A stretch of 64,000 bases of DNA from Amaurobius ferox (GCA_951213105.1 OX578155.1:29404857-29468856), one strand, 5' to 3'. Positions 1-10,424 are shown, numbered from the stretch's first letter. Notes: a model not told the origin generated them from the sequence alone. Numbers and translations: made by a program.

Positions 1-63
1 ATAAAATATTATAATATAGGATTATAATATATTGTAATATAGCATTATAATATATTATATATA
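1..63. repeat. AT-rich imperfect tandem/palindromic repeat
   Basis: Short stretches of the type ATTATAATATA recur about every 20-25 bases and are near-palindromic. The repeat is cut by the window edge, so its full extent is unknown. Confidence 0.6.
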
Positions 64-592
64 CCGCCTAGGATTATAACCGCTCTCGAGATAGTTTAGT
101 TTTTTCGCATTTTTGTTGCGCCACCTTGGAAAATATGCTCAGTTACCAAATAAAAACCAAAAATCGAATTTAAAGTGCAAATTCAGTGTTATTTTGTGCA
201 ATTAAACTCAATTTAAGGAATTGTTAAAGAAATAAAAAAGAAATGAATTTGAGTATGTAAGGAAAGTCACGTGCTGCCCACATTGGGGCGCGGTAGCCCA
301 TTGGTTAGCGCGCTGGAGTTGCACTCGGTAGGCCCGGGTTCGATTCCAGCCACTGCCAAAACTGCCGCCGTGTTCACGCGGAGTACGATCACGTTAAACA
401 TGTGGGTCCGTAAGTCCTTCCGAGAGGTTGGTGGTAGGGGAAGGAGGGTACGGTCCCTGTGGATGCCTCCCCCACTGGGTTCCGGTCTAAATTGGGTGGC
501 ACTTCCCGGCCGTCCAAACAGTTACCTTACACCTTTCTGGTAGGTCGGACGGTCTGGGTCTCAACAACAACAACGTGCTGCCCACATCAGAT
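64..592 (-). mobile_element. HLE family A, truncated copy split by a SINE
   Basis: From about position 64 the sequence matches the inner part of family A (CTCGAGATA, CGCCACCTT, AATTTAAGGAATTGTTAAAG). It ends with the diagnostic terminus GTGCTGCCCACATCAGAT. The hairpin half is missing. A SINE interrupts the terminus and duplicates the sequence ACGTGCTGCCCACAT on both sides. The copy is non-coding. Confidence 0.85.
284..572 (+). mobile_element. Full-length tRNA-headed SINE with 15-bp TSD
   Basis: The head GGGGCGCGGTAGCCCATTGG and the box GGGTTCGATTCC form a pol III A-box/B-box pair of a tRNA-derived promoter. The body (ACGCGGAGTACGATCACG, GGAGGGTACGGTCCCTG, GGTCTAAATTGGGTGG) recurs at 15.1, 49.6, 50.4 and 61.9 kb. 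It ends in a LINE-like tail (GGTCGGACGGTCTGGGTCT) plus (CAA)n. The target duplication ACGTGCTGCCCACAT lies at 269-283 and 573-587. This is a non-autonomous retroposon that depends on a LINE for movement. The 90-residue open frame across it is incidental. Confidence 0.93.
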
Positions 593-756
593 TATTTTTT
601 TAATGCTGAAGTGACACAAAATGGACAATTATGAGATATTCAACCATGCGTAACTTTATTACGGAAAAGCGATTGAAACCAACTCTATTTGTTTATTTCA
701 GACAAAACGCTCTTGAGATAGTTTGCTATTTGGGGAATTTTAAAAGTTTGCTTTAT

Positions 757-1590
757 TACTTTCCCTGCAATATATGGTAATGTATAGGGAACGTATTGGA
801 ATCATACTGAAAATCGCAACTCGACTTTTCGACGGATCTACGCGTTTCGAGACCGCTAGAATACGAAAAAACTATTTTTAAAGTGACGTCTGTGTGTGTG
901 TTGAAGACCCAGACCGTCCGACTCGTCCAGAGGACTTAGAGTAACTAGTTGGACGGCCGGTTCTGTGTGTGTGTGTTTGTCTGTCTGTCTGTCTGTGCAG
1001 ATTTTGTATCCATTTTAACTAAAAAACTAATGGACCGAATTTCACAAAATTCGGTAGGTAAGTCACTTGTGTTCGAATCTGGTGCTGATTAGTTTTGGGT
1101 ACGATTCGTGATAAAAGAACCCGCTTTTTTTTTTTGCGAAATGGCCCGCAAAAGCTTGTATCCACTCTAGTTAAAAAACTAATGGACAGAATTTCACGAA
1201 ATTCGATAGATAAGTCACTTGTGGGACACCCTGGTGTTGATTAGACTTTGGTACTCTTCGGTAGAAAATAACCTGCCTTTTTTTGTAAAATGGCCCGCAA
1301 AATCGCCAAAATCTAAAATAAAAAACTACGTATGCTCAAATATATCCATTAAATGCTTGTTTAATACGTAATTTTTAACGAAGAAAAGAATAAGACCAAT
1401 CCCATTACACTAGGACTAGCCATTCTCGAGATATTTTAATTCTTTCGTATTGTCTCTACGCCACCTTTGAAAATAAGTCCAGTTATCAAATGAGGACGAA
1501 AATTGAATTAGAAGTGAATTAAATTTAATTAAAATAACGAGAACGTGAATATAAGTCTGCAGGGAAAGTCATGTGCTGCTCACATCAGAT
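757..1590 (-). mobile_element. HLE family A copy
   Basis: It opens with the hairpin TACTTTCCCTGCAATATATGG... and ends with AAAGTCATGTGCTGCTCACATCAGAT. The order is hairpin, CTCGAGTTTTCGACGGATC-like block, TG/TGTC microsatellite, then two 'AACTAATGGACCGAATTTCACAA' type blocks, and finally CGCCACCTTTGAAAATAAG. A short LINE tail sits inside the microsatellite. It is non-coding and presumably relied on an autonomous partner. Confidence 0.9.
903..960 (-). mobile_element. 5'-truncated LINE/SINE 3' tail fragment
   Basis: On the minus strand it reads CCGGCCGTCCAACTAGTTAC ... GGACGGTCTGGGTCTTCAA, the same 3' end seen at 13.7-13.9 kb. It interrupts the microsatellite of the surrounding HLE. The flanking (TCTG)TGTGTG could be a target duplication, but the simple repeat makes that ambiguous. 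Confidence 0.7.
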
Positions 1591-1614
1591 TTTTTTAGAA
1601 TTGAGACACCAAAT

Positions 1615-1766
1615 AAAAAAGGTTTTATTTTAACTGCAAATTCGATGTAATTTTAAATATGTATTGTTTGATGTGATAAAACTTAAATTATTGTACTTTA
1701 AAGAAAAAAGAAAAAGAAGAAATGAATTTGAGTCTGTAGGAAAGGTCACGTGCTGGCCACATTAAT
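1615..1766 (-). mobile_element. HLE family A terminal fragment
   Basis: Matches only the TCTGATG-end portion of family A (AAAAAGAAGAAATGAATTTG, AGTCTGTAGGAAAGGTCACG, GTGCTGGCCACAT), directly behind the previous copy. This suggests a decayed tandem neighbour. Confidence 0.65.
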
Positions 1767-1774
1767 TCTTTCAT

Positions 1775-2385
1775 AGAGTGAGAGAGAAGAAGATAATAAA
1801 CTCCCATGGCTGAAAAGCTTGAAAATACCATAATGCTTTGAGAATTACATCTAGGTGTCGCTAGTGTTAGTAAAGTCCCAACTGTTCTTATTTGATACAT
1901 AGGAAGGCGTAGTGTCATGAACGGTCCATATTAGGGGTCAGGGGCGCCCTCCCTATGGGCTCCCATGCTTAGTGTTAAATGTATTTTTTGATTATTTTTT
2001 AATTATTCCCTCATTTAATTTGATTTCCCCCATTTTGAGAAGTTGACAGTGCTTTTTCCTAGTTGTAGAACAGTGTATAGAATACATGAAGACAAATACA
2101 AATGGAAAGGTAAAACAAATTTAAATACTTAGGAATATTCTTTATTGTTTGAGTTTTAATTTGCATTGCACCGATAATTTTTATCTCCAAATTTAACACT
2201 TTAAATAAATATTATTTAATTCAATATAAGTATTTCGCCTTAGAAATGCATTAAATGTCGTGGAAATTATCTAATCCCCAGCGCCACCTGAATTATTGTC
2301 TTTTTAGCAATTCGTTTTAGCTTGTCGATTTTATAGATTTCGCTACATCGAGTCTTTAATTCTCTTCCTTTTACCTCCATGGTTT
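1775..2385 (+). repeat. Old interspersed repeat, family I (diverged copy)
   Basis: Shares GCTTGAAAATACCATAATGC, TTTGAGAATTACATCTAGG, TGTCGCTAGTGTTAG and the end TTTTACCTCCATGG with copies at 17.1, 29.9 and 53.4 kb. The better copies begin CCATGGAGTTA and end TTACCTCCATGG, an inverted terminal motif that hints at a MITE. No ORF is preserved. Confidence 0.75.
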
Positions 2386-2744
2386 ATTTTCTTCGCAATT
2401 GATACTGATTATCATAAAAGTCAGACGATTTTTTTTTATTGTAGAATCATTTTGATCTACGAAAGCTCAATAATGCTACCTAACGATTTCGGAGAGAAAA
2501 TTGTTGAATTTCAATGAGGATTTAAAAACGGAATATACTGCTTGAACGACAGTTCGAATGGCGCTAATCTGAGCTTTTATTGACGACCTTCGCATAATAA
2601 ATTGAAGGTTTCAAAACGTTATTTATGTTTTCTCCGTGAGATGTCACGACCGGAAAGAAACGCTTTGTTGCGCAGTGTTACAAACCTCCGGATGAGTAAA
2701 AAGCTGGTTTGAAAGCGCGCAGACACAGTGACAAATCTGCTATT
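2386..2744. other. Unassigned intergenic DNA
   Basis: I see no ORF of note, no repeat shared with the rest of the window and no RNA gene. Confidence 0.5.
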
Positions 2745-2885
2745 AAGTAATGATATTTTATTAAGTAACCTTCTAATTTTAGCTGCTTAATAGTTTATTG
2801 AGCAACCTTCTGACTTTAGCTGCTTAATAATTTATTAAGCAACCTTCTGACTTTAGCTGCTTAATAATTTATTAAGCAACCTTCT
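2745..2885. repeat. 37-bp tandem repeat, about 3.5 copies
   Basis: The unit contains GCTGCTTAATAATTTATTAA and GCAACCTTCTGACTTTA. GCTGCTTAAT recurs at 2782, 2819 and 2856, giving a period of 37. Each unit holds the small palindrome TTAATAATTTATTAA. Confidence 0.9.
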
Positions 2886-2906
2886 TACCCTATTTGAAAC
2901 ATATTT

Positions 2907-3649
2907 TACATTCCCTGCAATACATGGTAATGTATAGGGAAAGTATTGGAATCATACCAAAAATCGCAACTCGAGTTTTCAACGGATCTATGCGTTTCGA
3001 GACCTCTAGAATACGACAAACTATTTTTAGCGTGACGTCTTTGTGTGTGTGTCTGTCTGTCTGTGCAGATTTTGTATCCACTCTAACTGAAAAACTAATT
3101 GACCTAATTTCATAAAATTTGGTAGGTAGATCACTTGTGGGCGAATCTGGTGCTGATTAGTTTTGGGTACGATTAGGGATAAAAGAACCCGCCTTTTTTT
3201 GCGAAATGGCCCGCAAAAGACTGTATACAATCTAGCTAAAAAACTAATAAACCGAATTTCACAAAATTCGGTAGATAAGTTTTTTGTGGATCACCCTGGT
3301 GCTGATTAGTTTTTGGTACGATTCGGAAAAAAATAACCTTTTTTTGCAAAATGGCCCGCAAAAGTCGTCAAAATCTAAAATAAAGAACTACGTATGCTCA
3401 AATATATCCATTAAATGCTTGTTTTATACGTAATGTTTAACGTTGAAGGGAATAAGACCAACCCCATTGTACTAGGACTAGCCGTTCTCGAGATATTTTA
3501 GTTTCTTCGTATTTTCTCCACGCCACCTTTGAAAATAAGTCTTACCAAATGAGAACGAAAATTGAATTAAAAGTGAATTAAATTTAATTAAAATATAGAT
3601 AGCGTAGATGTAAGTCTGCAGGGAAAGTCATGTGCTGCCCACATCAGAT
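2907..3649 (-). mobile_element. HLE family A, full-length copy
   Basis: Begins TACATTCCCTGCAATACATGG and ends GTGCTGCCCACATCAGAT, with all internal blocks in order. It lies back to back with the forward copy at 3743, separated by 93 bp, so the two form an inverted pair with their TCTGATG ends facing each other. Confidence 0.93.
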
Positions 3650-3742
3650 TTTTTTTTATCGGAACTATGTGATTATAACCAACGGTTCAAAAAAACTTAC
3701 ACTGTTTACTTTTTTTGTGTCTAGTGCTTGAAGAAATAAAAA

Positions 3743-4482
3743 ATCTGATGTGGGCAGCCCATGACTTTCACTGCAGACTTATATACACGTTCTCTTTATT
3801 TTAATTAATTTTAATTCCCTTTTAATTCAATTTTTGTTCTCGTCTGGTAACTGGACTTATTTTCAAAGGTGGCGTAGAGGAAGTACGAAAAAACTAAAAT
3901 ATCTCGAGAACGGTTAGTCCTCGTGTAATGGGGTTGATCTTATTCTTTTCTTCTTTAAAAATTACTTATTAAACAAGCATTTAATGGATATATTTGAACA
4001 TACGTAGTTCTTTAGTTCAGATTTTGACGATTTTTGCGGGCCATTTTGCAAAAAAAGGCAGGTTATTTTTTTCCGAATCGTACGAAAATCTAATCAGCAC
4101 CAGGGTGATCCACAAGTGACTAATCTACCGAATTTTGTGAAATTCGGTCCATTAGTTTTTCAGTTAGAGTGGGTACAAGCTTTTGCGGGCCATTTCTAAA
4201 AAAAGGCGGGTTCTTTTATCCCGAATCGTACCCAAAACCAATCACCACCAGACTCGCCCACAAGTGACTTACCTACCAAATTTTGTGAAATTCGGTGTAT
4301 TAGTTTTTTAGTTGGAGTCGATACAAAATCTGCACAGACATACACATAGACGTCACGCTAAAAATATTTTTTTCGTATTCTAGAGGTCTGGAAACGTGTA
4401 GATCCGTCGAAAACTCGAGTTGCGATTTTCGACATGATTCCAATACTTTCCCTATACATTACCATGTATTGCAGGGAAAGTA
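3743..4482 (+). mobile_element. HLE family A, full-length copy
   Basis: Starts ATCTGATGTGGGCAGCCCAT after a run of A and ends with the hairpin CTTTCCCTATACATTACCAT...GCAGGGAAAGTA. It is the right arm of the inverted pair with 2907-3649. The transcript of such a pair could fold into a duplex of about 700 bp (inference). Confidence 0.93.
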
Positions 4483-4704
4483 ATAATTTCAATTACGCTA
4501 TAAATGCTAATGGTTTTTAAAAACAGTTTATACTAACATAGTTAAACTAAGTGCATCGGACTCATTGGCTTAATTAACTGTTGCCAACTGGAAAATAGAA
4601 ATTTCCAAAGAGCTTTTACGAAGTAACCTAAACGATTTTATTATGAATGTACACACTTAAAATTAATTGAACGTACACCTATATCAATATATATATGCAC
4701 ACAT
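4483..4704. other. Unassigned AT-rich spacer
   Basis: No repeat, ORF or RNA gene seen. Confidence 0.5.
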
Positions 4705-4824
4705 TGCTCAGTCCACTTCGTCTGTAAGAGCAATTTCGTCCCAGTAGCTCAACGGTAGAGCGTCGGCTTGCCAGTTCGAAGATCCAGGGTTCGATTCCCG
4801 GTTGGGGTAGCAAGGTTCTTTACA
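4705..4824 (+). mobile_element. Solo LTR (120 bp) of a miniature LTR retrotransposon carrying a tRNA-like domain
   Basis: The element starts TG (TGCTCAGTCCACTTCG) and ends CA (GGTTCTTTACA). It is flanked by a perfect 4-bp duplication ACAT at 4701-4704 and 4825-4828. It aligns along its whole length with the 124-bp right LTR at 51523-51646 of the complete element in this window. About 60% of the LTR is a tRNA-shaped sequence. No internal retrotransposon sequence follows, so this is a solo LTR from recombination. A SINE with the same flank is the alternative. The primer-binding site next to the left LTR at 49.4 kb argues for an LTR. Confidence 0.8.
4738..4809 (+). promoter_or_regulatory. tRNA-Gly(GCC)-like cloverleaf inside the LTR
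   Basis: Positions fold as a tRNA. The acceptor arm is GTCCCAG with TTGGGGT. The D arm is GCTC/GAGC with loop AACGGTA. The anticodon loop TTGCCAG (anticodon GCC at 4770-4772) has the stem TCGGC/TTCGA weakened at its base. The variable region has five bases. The T arm has loop TTCGATT and one A-G mismatch. The A-box-like TAGCTCAACGGT and the perfect B box GGTTCGATTCC are intact, so it could act as an internal pol III promoter. The fixed LTR-type flanks and GU/mismatched stems argue against a functional tRNA gene. Confidence 0.7.
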
Positions 4825-5041
4825 ACATGCACGCACACAGACGGGCACCTTTCTGAATGTTTTCTTCAAAATGTCTTCCAAGATGTCTTGAAACTTACAT
4901 GTCCGTCAAAATCTCTAATTAAAAATTTTAAAGAAAATGATACTTTATATGCAACCCATGAATAATACGAAAAAGTTAAAATTTTAGAAAATTACCAAAT
5001 TTCATTTCGCGTAACTGTTGCTCAATACCTTAATAAAAAAA

Positions 5042-5823
5042 ATCTGATGTAGGCAGCACATGACTTTCCCCGCAGACTTATATTTACGTTCTATTTAGTT
5101 TAATTAAATTTAATTCACTTTTAATTCAATTTTCGTTCTCATTTGGTAACAGGACTTATTTTCAAAGGTGGCGTAGACAAAATACGAAAATACTAAAATA
5201 TCTCGTGTACGGCTAATCCTAGTGTAATGGGGTTGGTCTTATTCTTCTCATCATTAAAAATTACGTATAAAACAAGCATTTAATGGATAAATTTGAGCAT
5301 ACGTAGTATTTTATTTTAGAGTTTGACGATTTTTGTGGGCCATTTCGCAAAGCAGGTTAATTTTTTTCCAAATCGTACCAAAATCTAATCAGCACCAAGG
5401 GGACCCACAAGTAACTTATCTACCGAATTTTGTAAAATTCGGTCCGTTGGTTTTACAGCTAAATTGGATACAGGCAATTTTTGCGGGCCATTTCGCAAAA
5501 AAAGGTGGGTTCTTTTATCCCGAATCGTACTAAAACCTAATCAGCACCAGAGTCACACTCAAGTGACTTGCCTACCAAATTTTATGAAATTCGGTCCATT
5601 AGTTTTTGAGTTAGAGTGGATACATACATTGCACAGACAGACACACACAGAGACACACACACACACACAGAGACACACACACACACACAGACGTCACACT
5701 AAAAATAGTTTTTTCGTATTCTAGAGGTCTCGAAACGTGTAGATCCGTCGAAAACTCGAGTTGTAATTTTTGGTATGACTCCAATACTTTCCCTATACAT
5801 TACCATGTATTGCAGGGAATGTA
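5042..5823 (+). mobile_element. HLE family A copy, first of a head-to-tail pair
   Basis: Starts ATCTGATGTAGGCAGCACAT and ends with the hairpin GCAGGGAATGTA. The microsatellite is an extended (AC)n/AGAGAC tract at 5637-5695. The next copy begins three bases later. Confidence 0.92.
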
Positions 5824-5826
5824 GAA

Positions 5827-6600
5827 ATCTGATGTGGGCAGCACATGACTTTCTCTACAGACTGATATCAACGTTCTCTTTATTTTAATTAAATTTAATG
5901 CACTTTTAATTCAATTTTCTTTCTCATTTGATAACTGGATTTATTTTCAAAGGTGGCGTAGAGAAAATACGAAAAAACTAACATATCTCGAGAACGGCTA
6001 CTCCTAGTGTAATGGGATTGGTCTTATTCTTTTCTTCGTTAAACATTATATATTAAACAAGCATTTAATGGATATATTTGAGCATACGTAGTTTTTTATT
6101 TTAGATTTTTGCAATTTTTGCGAGCCAATTTGCAAATAAAGGCAGGTTATTTTTTTTCGAATCGTACCAAAATCTAATCAGCACCAGGGTGACCCACAAG
6201 TAACTTATCTACCGAATTTTATGAAATTCGATCCATTAGTTTTTTAGCCAGAATGGATACAAGCTTTTACGGGCCATTTCGCAAAAAAAATGCGGATTCT
6301 TTTATCCCGAATCGTACCCCAAACTAATCAGCACCAGATTCGCCCACAAGTGACTTACCTACCAAATTTTATGAAATTCGGTCCATTAATTTTTTAGTTA
6401 GAGTGGATACAAAATCTGCACATACAGACACACAGATATATAGACACACAGACACACACACAGACGTCACGCTAAAAATAGTTTTTTCGTATTCTAGAGG
6501 TCTCGAAACGTGTAGATCCGTCGAAAACTCGAGTTGTGATTTTCAGTATGATTCTAATACTTTCCCTATCCATTAATTACCATATATTGCAGGGAAAGTA
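5827..6600 (+). mobile_element. HLE family A copy, second of a head-to-tail pair
   Basis: Starts ATCTGATGTGGGCAGCACAT immediately behind the hairpin of the previous copy and ends GCAGGGAAAGTA. Tandem head-to-tail insertion is typical of rolling-circle (Helitron-like) transposition. Confidence 0.93.
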
Positions 6601-6920
6601 AAAAAATAACTTAATTAATCAGAGAAAAATACCTTAATCAAAGCTCGGCATATTCGTTTAACAAAATATATAGTAACGTTTATAAATACTTGTCCATTCA
6701 AAAAACATTAATTTCCATAAGGCGGTGAAATTTATTCAGCATTCCAGAAATTACGAAGTGGGCGTAGACATACGAACTTTGATATTTAAGCATCACACAT
6801 GTTTTTATAAAATATTGTCATAGAAAATTTAGACTGTGAAATCGCTTTTGTAACATTGCCTACACATTGTTTTATATTTTCAATAGGTTAATAAACGCAG
6901 GTGAACTTTATCGTCTTTAT
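6601..6920. other. Unassigned AT-rich DNA
   Basis: No shared repeat, ORF or RNA gene recognised. Confidence 0.5.
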
Positions 6921-7175
6921 TACTTTCCCTTAAGCAGGACTGCCCCTAGAGGGGATCGGATACTGAGTTGTGGGGGGAGGGGGGGGGGGCGAGGGAGGAC
7001 ATCGATGGGGTCCGGTAATCTGACTTTTTCATTTTGGGGGAGGGAATGACATGAAAGATTCATAAGGAGGGGAAAATCAAATATGGAAGGAGGGCCAGTG
7101 GTAATTTTTGTAAGGGACCACAATTTGTTTGAGCAGCCCTGCGCTACATACATAGTATAATGTATAGGGAAAATA
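6921..7175. mobile_element. Isolated HLE hairpin split by an insertion
   Basis: TACTTTCCCT at 6921-6930 and ACATACATAGTATAATGTAT then AGGGAAAATAAT up to 7175 together make one family-C-like terminal hairpin. The ~207-bp hAT-like insertion separates the arms. No body of the element follows. Confidence 0.6.
6935..7141. mobile_element. hAT-like MITE, ~207 bp
   Basis: Terminal inverted repeat CAGGACTGCCC at left and GAGCAGCCCTG at right (ideal form CAGGGCTGCTC) in hAT style. The flanking 8-mers CCCTTAAG and CGCTACAT are only partly alike, as expected for an old target duplication. The interior is G-rich (a run of nine or more G at about 6980), non-coding. Confidence 0.55.
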
Positions 7176-7249
7176 ATGTTTATGGTCCTATCTTTGTATT
7201 CATTTAACTACGACGTCGCTTTCACAATATATATACGAGCTCTATATAC

Positions 7250-8230
7250 TCGTATATAGCGAGCTATATAGTATCCAGCGAGCTATATAGCATCCAACGA
7301 GCTATATAGAATACAGCGAGCTATATACATATATAGGGTGTCACAAAAAGATTGAAACTCTCTTTAATTTTTTACCTGTTGGAGATAAGTGGGCAATGTA
7401 AATTGCAAAAATGTTAAAAGTAAGTTAGGAAATAAGACTCCATTAATGAGATAATCCTCCTATTAATTTTCAAAAAGTTACACTTTTTAAATTTTTATAT
7501 GATCTCCTTAGACAAATTGGGTCAATCAGAAAATTTTTATTTTTAATGCAACAAGATCATTAAAAAAACCTGCATATTTAAAATCAACTGAGTTATGATA
7601 AAGGAAAAAATCTGACTTATGCCACTTTTCCGTACCATGTGAAAGGCTGTTTCATTAGTGAAAATAGGGATCATAAACAAATTGATGATGAAAATTGTTT
7701 AGATCAAAAATACGTTGTGTCAAAATTCTTTTATCACAAATGCATCTAAATAAAGCATTACACAGACAGAGATCATATACAGCAGTGGTACTCACTACGC
7801 GGTTGGGTATCCTATGTATTATCATCCTGTTTTATATTTTTTGTGATATGTCACAAATTTACATTTCCAATTTGATATATTGTCCCCGTTCACAATGTTC
7901 AATTTCAAATTAAATATAACTCGCTCAATTTTAAAGATACAGATATGCGGTTTATTTAATGATCTTGTTGCATTAAAAATAAAAAAAATTTCTGATTGAC
8001 CCAATTTGTCTAAGGAGGTCGTATAAAAATATAAAAAGTGTAACTTTTTGAAAATGAATGGAAGGACTATTTGATTAACGTAGTCTTATTTCCTACCTTA
8101 CTTTCAACATTTCTGCAATTTACATTGCCCACTTATCTCCAACAGGTAAAGAATTAAAGCTCTTTTCAATCTTTTTGGGACACCCTGTATAGCGAGCTAT
8201 ATAGCATCTAACGAGTTATATACATATATA
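7250..8230. repeat. ~19-bp tandem repeat GCGAGCTATATAG, interrupted by a MITE
   Basis: GCGAGCTATATAG(C/T)ATCCA recurs at about 7259, 7278, 7298 and 7316 and again at 8190-8225, on either side of the MITE at 7334-8187. The repeat is therefore older than the MITE. Confidence 0.85.
7334..8187. mobile_element. MITE with very long TIRs, TA target (Tc1/mariner type), copy 1
   Basis: Terminal inverted repeats of nearly 300 bp begin AGGGTGTCACAAAAAGATTG and end CAATCTTTTTGGGACACCCT, flanked by TA. Both arms carry GGAGATAAGTGGGCAATGTA and GACAAATTGGGTCAATCAGA. The centre (7640-7920) is unique and non-coding. A second copy is at 38654-39523. Such an arrangement could form a foldback. Superfamily assignment rests on the TA target only. 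Confidence 0.85.
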
Positions 8231-9632
8231 CACTCTAAGAAAAAAAAATTGACGCACCAAGAAAGAATTATCCAAATGCGACAAAATTTGGTACGTGTAA
8301 TGTGGATGTATGTACAGAAAAAGAAACAATTAGAATTTCAGTATAACTGCATGATTTATTGCACTGAAAGATCTACACAAAGGGAGCATGCCAGGCGTTG
8401 GTCCATCTCTGGTCTTGATACAAGCTGTTACTCGACGTGGCATTGATGCATGAAGTTGCCGGATGGGTGTTCTGAGGGATGTCATTCCAAATGGCCTCCA
8501 ATTGACGAGCTAATTCGTCTACATTCTAGGATGGTTGCAGGCGAAGCCCCATTTCAGCCCAAATGTGCTCAATAGGCGAGAGATCTGCGGATCTGGCTGG
8601 CCAAGGAAGTGTGTCATAAGCACGCAGACAATCGGTGGAGTTGCGTGCCGTGTGTGACCTAGCATTATCTAGCTTAAAAGTTAGCTCAGAGTGTCGCGAA
8701 CGGAATGGCAATACAACGGGTCGTAGTGTCGGTAAGGTAGGTACGCTGTGCTGTGATGGTGCCACGAAGGACTATCAAAGGGGTCCAGCTATCAAACGAA
8801 ATGGCACTCCAGACCATAACTCCCTGTTGTCGGGCTGTGTGGCGTGTGACAGAAAGAGCAGGATCCTAACGGATTGTCCGGATTGGGTCCGGATTGTCTC
8901 CAGACACGTCTGCGATGGTCGTCGGGGCTCAGTTCGAAACGGGACTCATCACTGAACACAATTCGTTCCCAATCGAAACTATTCCACGTTGATCGGGTCC
9001 AGCACAGTTGCAGTTGCTGTTGACGATGCATACTAGTCAGTGGTCGGAGGCATAATGGGGGCCGCGAGTATAGATTCCGCTCCCGTAGTCTTCTATTAAT
9101 GGTTGGTGTAGTCACTTCCGTATTTGTCACACGTTGGATACTTGATAACGACGAATCTCGTAAGCTGCTCTGACAATCGCTCTATCTTCCCGTTCTGTTG
9201 TCGCTCCAGGTCGTCCGCTGGCCTCTAAAATCTGCCATTCCGGACCCATTCCTGCCGACATCGTCTAATTTCTGGATCACTCCTACCCAAATGTCGAGCG
9301 ATTCGTCGGTGTGCCCATCCAGCCTCATGCAGTCCGACCGCACACCCTCTTTCAAACGCCTTCGTATGCTTGTAGTGGCCACGAATTCGCCGGCGAGGCA
9401 TTGTTACAATCAAGGTACGTAAATGCAATCGAAATCCACTGCACGTTTTGTTCCTGAAAGCGAGGTTCGCTCCTTATATACACCACTATGGTGCTTAGTT
9501 TCAATGCGCTGTAGTTCCGGCTATTCATTCATTGGCTGCGAATTTTTGATTATTTGCATATTCGGTCGACAGGTGTTTGCATGTACAGATCGGAATATTT
9601 TGCGGCGTGCGTCGATTTTTTTGTCTTAGAGT
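8231..9632 (-). mobile_element. Tc1-like DNA transposon, degenerate, ~1.4 kb
   Basis: TIRs read ACTCTAAGA(A/C)AAAAAAAT(T/C)GACGCAC at both ends, next to TA dinucleotides. The interior encodes a broken Tc1-family transposase on the minus strand. The length is normal for an autonomous Tc1 element, so this is a complete but dead copy. Confidence 0.9.
8385..9401 (-). pseudogene. Tc1-like transposase, inactivated
   Basis: Reading on the minus strand from 9401, the N-terminal helix-turn-helix part is MPRRRIRGHYKHTKAFERG followed by GWAHRRIARHLGRSDPEIRR. The frame then shifts near 9225. From 9130 to 8792 comes a middle section with VFSDESRFELSPDDHRRRVW, the first catalytic Asp. From 8765 to 8526 another frame holds LDNARSHTA, the second Asp, and LPWPARSADLSPIEHIW, the catalytic Glu. 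A stop at 8523-8525 precedes the C-terminal remnant NVDELARQLEAIWNDIPQN. The family performs cut-and-paste transposition at TA sites. At least two frameshifts and one stop show it is inactive. All three DDE positions remain readable, so decay is fairly recent. Confidence 0.9.
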
Positions 9633-10344
9633 ATATAAGCTTTTTGTGTTATTTACCCATCTCTACTTTAAAGCATTTATTCATTAACTAAGTCTCTAGA
9701 TTCCTAAGTCAATTCTATTGCATTAAAATTTTCCATTAGTACAAAACAACATAAAGATATATTAAAACCCTTCATTCATTTCATAATACTGAACTTCAAA
9801 ATGCCATTAAGTCAAAATAATTGCCGGGAAAGAGGGTTAAGAACTCCACGTGATATCGTTAACCCTCTCCCTCCCCGTCCCGCTTCTACTTATTGTTACC
9901 AAGCTTCTAGAGTCATAACGCTTTATGACCTTCAACTTAAAGTCATTTTTCGTGACTTTTAGATGAGTCTTCATTGCGTCCGGTGACTTTCTGGGCATTC
10001 AAGAATGAATGCCCCTTTCTTTTTTTCTTTCTTTTTTTTTTTTCCCGAAGCCTTTTGGGAGAGTTTTTGTTGGTTGGCAAATAGAGTTAGAAACATATTT
10101 TGGGATTAAGAAAAATGGCTTTGTTGATGGCTGTTTTACGGAAAATGTTGCATATCATGTTTTGTTTGTTTCCGTTAGAGTTAAAAATGGATATTGAATT
10201 TTCTGGGGTTAGATATTTTTCGAAATAGTTTAGTATATTTCTGAACATCTGATAACTGTCAATTTTGTGTCCCTTGAACTTTTAAAAATCAATTGAAGTG
10301 TGGCTCAACTGGATTTTCTCATGCCAAATCTCATTTTTAAGTAG
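9633..10344. other. Unassigned DNA with a poly-T tract
   Basis: Contains a T-rich run at 10018-10043. No repeat shared with the window, coding signal or RNA gene seen. Confidence 0.5.
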
Positions 10345-10424
10345 CTTGTGGTATATATATATATATATACCACAAGTACCTCTGTATATATATATATATA
10401 TATACAGAGAGAGAGAGAGAGAGT
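10345..10424. repeat. Two adjacent perfect AT-core palindromes plus (GA)n
   Basis: 10345-10376 is a perfect 32-bp palindrome (CTTGTGG, nine TA, CCACAAG). 10380-10409 is a perfect 30-bp palindrome (CTCTG, ten TA, CAGAG). They are separated by three bases and followed by (GA)n to 10424. Confidence 0.95.

Noticed and set aside
271..543. 90-residue ORF
   Set aside because: Lies wholly in a SINE, and the translation is of pol III promoter and body sequence.
4738..4809. Functional tRNA-Gly gene
   Set aside because: The flanks repeat in two other copies with LTR boundaries, and the anticodon and T stems have mismatches. No terminator T-run directly follows.
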